The translations under genes were made by a program, and so were the position numbers. Below the pieces are notes generated by a model. The model was given only the letters and a program-made list of their open reading frames with translations. It was not told where the DNA came from and ran no database searches. Positions 61,082 to 64,000 of a DNA stretch of 64,000 bases are shown here, one piece after another. The stretch comes from Erysipelothrix sp. HDW6A (GTDB lineage Bacteria; Bacillota_I; Bacilli_A; Erysipelotrichales; Erysipelotrichaceae). The stretch is taken from contig NZ_CP049859.1 in NCBI RefSeq assembly GCF_011400295.1, forward strand, positions 1,860,001 to 1,924,000, written 5' to 3'. Numbering within the stretch: the first letter of the stretch is position 1; every line of letters starts with the position of its first letter.

Positions 61082-61463
61082 ACTTAACGACTCCAGTATT
61101 ATTAGGTATAGTTTTTATCTTAAAAATAAAGTAATAGTATTTTGTGATCACAAGTATCACGATTACGATACGAGCAATTGTATTCTTCGACATGATAAAA
61201 CCGATTGCCAACAACACACTTGCGATACTTAATATTTTTATCTTTGAATCTAATGTCATACTTCTACTTTCCACAAAGTCACTTGCATGCTTCTTATACA
61301 TTTTGGTAGAGGTTAACCATTTATGAAAACGATTGGATCCTTTAGCCGCAAAGATACCTGAACAGATTAAAAAAGGGGTTGTCGGTAAGATAGGTAGAAT
61401 AATACCGATGACTCCCAATAATAAGAAAAATATTGATAAACTTAATGATAATATTCGTTTCAT
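61074..61463 (-). CDS. YbaN-like (DUF454) inner membrane protein
   Basis: A 129-residue DUF454 protein. The N-terminal motif LLGVIGIILPILPTTPFLICSGIFAAKGS is the family signature, with about three to four membrane helices. It begins the operon with the CydDC-like exporter (eight-base overlap) and ATG follows GAGGTGGAGTA. The function of DUF454 is unknown; its coupling to an ABC exporter suggests an accessory role in the same export process. A short inverted repeat, possibly an operator, lies about 120 bases upstream. Confidence 0.85.
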   Translation of the reverse strand: MKRILSLSLSIFFLLLGVIGIILPILPTTPFLICSGIFAAKGSNRFHKWLTSTKMYKKHASDFVESRSMTLDSKIKILSIASVLLAIGFIMSKNTIARIVIVILVITKYYYFIFKIKTIPNNTGVVKYD

Positions 61464-61580
61464 TACTCCACCTCACTAAAGATATTATAACGAAGCGCCT
61501 TAACATTCTTTGTGTGAATGGCAGTGTATTCTCATGATTCTTTGAAACATTTGCCCAAATATCCCTCCTGTGCAATAATA

Positions 61581-61607
61581 TTGTGAATGAAATTACATTT
61601 ATCACAA
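61581..61607 (-). promoter_or_regulatory. imperfect inverted repeat ahead of the YbaN-CydDC operon
   Basis: TTGTGA-N15-TCACAA on the minus strand, with inner AATG/CATT symmetry, next to a TATTAT -10-like box. Placement suggests an operator; the regulator is unknown. Confidence 0.35.
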
Positions 61608-61620
61608 AGATATTACACAC

Positions 61621-61648
61621 AAGAAAAGACACTGTAACGTGTCTTTTT
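61621..61648. terminator. terminator after the DUF4097-like gene
   Basis: AAAAGACAC / GTGTCTTTT stem, A- and T-rich on both sides, beginning at the stop of the minus-strand gene. Confidence 0.75.
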
Positions 61649-62372
61649 ATTCTTCATCAATATGTACAGTTGAACTTAGACCATCTGCATCGATTGTGAT
61701 GGTTGGAGATTGTGGATTGTACGATGGTGATGTAAAGTGCATGGAGCCAAAACCTTTATTTACCTTGCCATTATAGTAAATCTTTGACTTCAAGCCATCT
61801 AAAGAAACTTTATAATTTACTGCATCTTTAGGATTCACTAAATAGATTTTGGAAGAAACACCATCCATCTCAATGTTTAAGCTGTTTTGAACATTTCGTA
61901 CATAGACAAGGTTCTTGACACCATCACTATCAATGGATCCTGAGACACCATTAGCATTCAACTTAGTATTTACACCATCAATTTCAATACTTGAATGAAT
62001 GTTTTGAACGTTTATATCGAGATCAACACCATCAAAGCTTAAGCTAGAAAGTGTTCGTATTTCTTTTGACATAATGCTTACGATTGTTCCAACTGCATCC
62101 ACATCCATACCACCTGAATAGTGTAGTGGTAAATCTATTTCCATGCGTTCGATGCGAGGTAGATCATTAATATTTACATTTTTATGTTCTTCATTAATCG
62201 TATAAATATCAAGATGTTGGAAGTTTATTTCTTCTTTATACTCGCTAAGGTCACCTTCTACCCGAATACTAATATCATCTTCTTCGACAAAGCGTACATG
62301 AATTGTCTTAATCTTTCCACCGGTAATGCTTATATTTCGAATTGAATCTAAAATCGTTTTTTGATAGTTCAT
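61647..62372 (-). CDS. DUF4097-like beta-helix protein
   Basis: A 241-residue protein whose second half repeats short beta-strand units with D/N-G turns (LSFDGVDLDINV, SIEIDGVNTKL, SGSIDSDGVKNL, IEMDGVSSKIYL, VSLDGLKSKIYY, ITIDADGLSSTV), the pattern of DUF4097 putative adhesin-type beta-helices. No signal peptide, so cytoplasmic. The ATG at 62372 is chosen because AAGGAGGCAG lies upstream; a longer frame starting nine codons earlier overlaps that site. Proteins of this kind often accompany PspC/LiaF-like stress systems, but none is adjacent. Confidence 0.75.
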   Translation of the reverse strand: MNYQKTILDSIRNISITGGKIKTIHVRFVEEDDISIRVEGDLSEYKEEINFQHLDIYTINEEHKNVNINDLPRIERMEIDLPLHYSGGMDVDAVGTIVSIMSKEIRTLSSLSFDGVDLDINVQNIHSSIEIDGVNTKLNANGVSGSIDSDGVKNLVYVRNVQNSLNIEMDGVSSKIYLVNPKDAVNYKVSLDGLKSKIYYNGKVNKGFGSMHFTSPSYNPQSPTITIDADGLSSTVHIDEE

Positions 62373-62470
62373 AGGACTCTGCCTCCTTGAATGTATCATA
62401 CATCAAATTGAATCTTTCTGGAGTGTATTCTTGCTAAGTTGTAATATTTATCCTCTAACATGCCTTATCA

Positions 62471-62497
62471 GAGAAAAGAACTCCTGATGGAGTTCCT
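62471..62497 (-). terminator. fda terminator
   Basis: Minus strand GGAACTCC / GGAGTTC stem with short loop followed by TTTTCTC. Confidence 0.82.
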
Positions 62498-63384
62498 TAC
62501 TTATTGGATGCTTTCGCAATATCATCAATCGAGTGTCCAAGCATTTCATTGAATTCTTCTTCACTTTGATTGGCATTCAAGCCTTCTACAAGTGCTCTTG
62601 AGAAGCTCGCAATCAAACCTCTATTGCTTGCAAGCTTGTGGTTGGCAACTTCGCGTGAATAACCACCAGATAATGCCACGATTCTTACTACTTGTTCATT
62701 TTTAAGTAAGTCTTCATAGAGATTTTCTTCATTTGGAAGTGTTAACTTAAACATAACGAGAATATCTGAGTATTCTCCAAGTGCACGAACAAGTTCATCT
62801 TTAAGAATTGCTTCCGCTTCTTGCTTGTCAGGTATATTGATATCAATTTCTGGTTCAACTATTGGGATAAGTCCTGCTTCATAGACACGTTTCGCAATTT
62901 CAAATTGTTGGTCTACTACAGCTCGTATCCCCTCTTTGTTTGCTTCTTTTATAACAGAGCGCATCTTTGTACCAAAAATATTTCTTTCCACTGCACGTGC
63001 TAGGAGTGTGTCTAGTAAAGGCATCTCTTTCATGAGTTGAACTCCCATATTGAGATCTGCAAGACCTTGGTCAATCTTTAAGAATGGAAGAATCCCTTTA
63101 ACATCCCAAAGATAATCACCCGTATAGCGACCATCAATATAACGGGCCATTGTTTGTTCAAAGAGGATCGCCCCTAAGATATTGTCAGAAGTAAATTCAG
63201 GAGATGTAATAATTCGTGTTCGCATTTCATGAACAAGATAGAACATTTCTTCATCGTTTTTGTACGCTGATTCATCAATGCCGTAAGCCTTCAATGCCTT
63301 TGGAGTACTTCCTCCACTTTGGTCTAAAGCAGCAATAAATCCTTTGCCAGTTCGCATTCTATTCAGTCTTTTATCATTCATCAT
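62497..63384 (-). CDS. fda: fructose-bisphosphate aldolase class I
   Basis: A 295-residue Schiff-base aldolase of the bacterial class I (Fda) type, cleaving fructose-1,6-bisphosphate in glycolysis. The family signature [19 protein letters not shown] is at residues 13-31. VEPEIDI and the lysine in LVMFKLTLP mark the active site, with LSGGYSRE binding phosphate. Length is normal. Two ATG codons follow AGGAGAGTAAC; the first is used here. Monocistronic with a strong promoter and terminator, as expected of a core metabolic gene. Confidence 0.95.
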   Translation of the reverse strand: MMNDKRLNRMRTGKGFIAALDQSGGSTPKALKAYGIDESAYKNDEEMFYLVHEMRTRIITSPEFTSDNILGAILFEQTMARYIDGRYTGDYLWDVKGILPFLKIDQGLADLNMGVQLMKEMPLLDTLLARAVERNIFGTKMRSVIKEANKEGIRAVVDQQFEIAKRVYEAGLIPIVEPEIDINIPDKQEAEAILKDELVRALGEYSDILVMFKLTLPNEENLYEDLLKNEQVVRIVALSGGYSREVANHKLASNRGLIASFSRALVEGLNANQSEEEFNEMLGHSIDDIAKASNK

Positions 63385-63405
63385 GTTACTCTCCTTCCTA
63401 CTTAA

Positions 63406-63434
63406 ATTATAGACCTCTAAGCTACTAAGTTCAA
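63406..63434 (-). promoter_or_regulatory. fda promoter
   Basis: Minus strand TTGAAC (63429-63434), 17 bases, TATAAT (63406-63411), about 15 bases before the ribosome binding site. Confidence 0.75.
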
Positions 63435-63458
63435 AGAAAGCTATCTGAAATCGTAATG

Positions 63459-63486
63459 AAAAAGTGAACCACCTAAGCAGTTCACT
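63459..63486 (-). terminator. terminator of the M20 amidohydrolase gene
   Basis: Minus strand AGTGAAC / GTTCACT stem with ten-base loop followed by TTTTCATT. Confidence 0.75.
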
Positions 63487-63504
63487 TCTTTGTATTCATT
63501 GATA

Positions 63505-64000
63505 TTATAGATTGTTGAGAGCGAAGAGCACTGTTGAACCTAGTGAATATTGAAGGGCATCATCATCCAAATCAAAGTAGTCATTATGATGCTCAGCACC
63601 ACTTCCATACTTCTCGTTGGCGATTCCTACAAAAGCGAATAAACTTGGTGCAACATCTCGGTAACGGTTAAACGACTCGGATGCATACCATTTCACATCA
63701 TGAACAAGCTTACCTGGGTATAGTGATGCTACTGTTTCAATTTGCTTAGCAGCTAGGGCATCATCATTAATAACTGGACGCGTTCCCATTCGTGTATTAG
63801 GACCAAATTCCACACGGCAATTATGGACTGCAGCTGTTTGTTCACTGACACGTTTTAAGACATCAAGTGCAGCTTGTCCTGCTTCTACATCAAAGAAACG
63901 AAGACTTCCAGAAATATATACCTTATCAGGAATAACATTATTAGCAGTTCCCCCAATAATTTGGGTAATTCCTAGAGTAACAGTTTTATTGACATCCAGT
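63505..64000 (-). CDS. M20-family amidohydrolase, N-terminus beyond the window
   Basis: The last ~165 codons of an M20D peptidase/amidohydrolase (hippurate or N-acyl amino acid hydrolase type); the start lies past position 64000. Visible motifs are IIGGTANNVIPDKVYISGSLRFFD in the dimerisation/lid domain and GSGAEHHNDYFDLDDDAL near the end, which carries a histidine pair close to the metal site. It would remove an acyl group from an amino acid or peptide. Normal C-terminus, followed by a terminator. Confidence 0.85.
   Translation of the reverse strand, partial: LDVNKTVTLGITQIIGGTANNVIPDKVYISGSLRFFDVEAGQAALDVLKRVSEQTAAVHNCRVEFGPNTRMGTRPVINDDALAAKQIETVASLYPGKLVHDVKWYASESFNRYRDVAPSLFAFVGIANEKYGSGAEHHNDYFDLDDDALQYSLGSTVLFALNNL

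Noticed and set aside
61342-61632. A 96-codon minus-strand frame overlapping the YbaN-like gene and its leader
   Set aside because: No ribosome binding site, no recognisable sequence, and it overlaps a well-supported DUF454 gene in another frame.

Overview
This is a low-GC, Gram-positive (Firmicutes) chromosomal segment. Genes start mostly with ATG behind strong AGGAGG-type ribosome binding sites, promoters are SigA-like, CcpA-type cre sites occur, and surface proteins carry sortase LPxTG signals. The content (minimal amino acid biosynthesis around threonine, several Cna_B/thioester/InlB-repeat surface proteins, class I fructose-bisphosphate aldolase, a CarD-like factor) fits an Erysipelothrix-like member of the Erysipelotrichia. 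That placement is inference from gene content; no rRNA is present to settle it. No phage, transposase, integrase or CRISPR array was seen, so this reads as ordinary chromosome with accessory surface and resistance modules.

Layout. 1-4.7 kb: a MATE exporter (cut by the window edge) behind a riboswitch-like leader, an RpiR-type regulator, and a PTS EIIC plus GH1 6-phospho-beta-glucosidase pair with a cre site upstream. 4.9-11.3 kb: all five enzymes from aspartate to threonine, split into two divergent operons (asd-aspartokinase-hom on minus; thrC-thrB plus an ACT-domain HTH protein on plus) sharing a 75-bp control region with a 16-bp palindrome. 11.3-16.2 kb: a cupin with a Fur-like operator, a LipL-like octanoyl transferase, a cellulose-synthase-like glycosyltransferase, a membrane protein and an ArsR-rhodanese regulator. 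16.3-22 kb: a giant LPxTG adhesin with five collagen-binding-type modules and ten Cna_B modules. 22.4-29.3 kb: small secreted proteins, tRNA-Gln, argS, pta, a five-tRNA cluster (Val, Thr, Tyr, Lys, Gly), a GNAT and an acetamidase/formamidase. 29.4-32.5 kb: a thioester-domain LPxTG adhesin.

32.6-51.6 kb: mostly transport and translation-stress genes. These are an ABC-F gene with a frameshift behind an erm-like leader-peptide attenuator, three two-gene ABC exporters (one plus strand at 34.5 kb, one minus at 42.9 kb, one plus at 48.0 kb), CarD, an AIM24-family protein, an MFS carrier and a histidine phosphatase. They also include an ankyrin/EF-G2 operon behind a second leader-peptide attenuator, a predicted CcpA-controlled small RNA, a methyltransferase, XRE and Rgg-like regulators, and a PHP phosphatase.

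51.9-64 kb: an InlB-repeat LPxTG protein and a small membrane operon that carry the same 26-bp operator, next to a TetR gene that probably reads it. Then come a VanY-type carboxypeptidase, an alanine dehydrogenase/CEOS-like enzyme, a YbaN-CydDC exporter operon, a DUF4097-like protein, class I aldolase and a truncated M20 amidohydrolase.

The most interesting layer is regulatory: two leader-peptide attenuators in front of ribosome-associated genes, a cre-controlled sRNA, a riboswitch-like MATE leader, and a shared TetR-type operator linking a surface protein to a small membrane operon.
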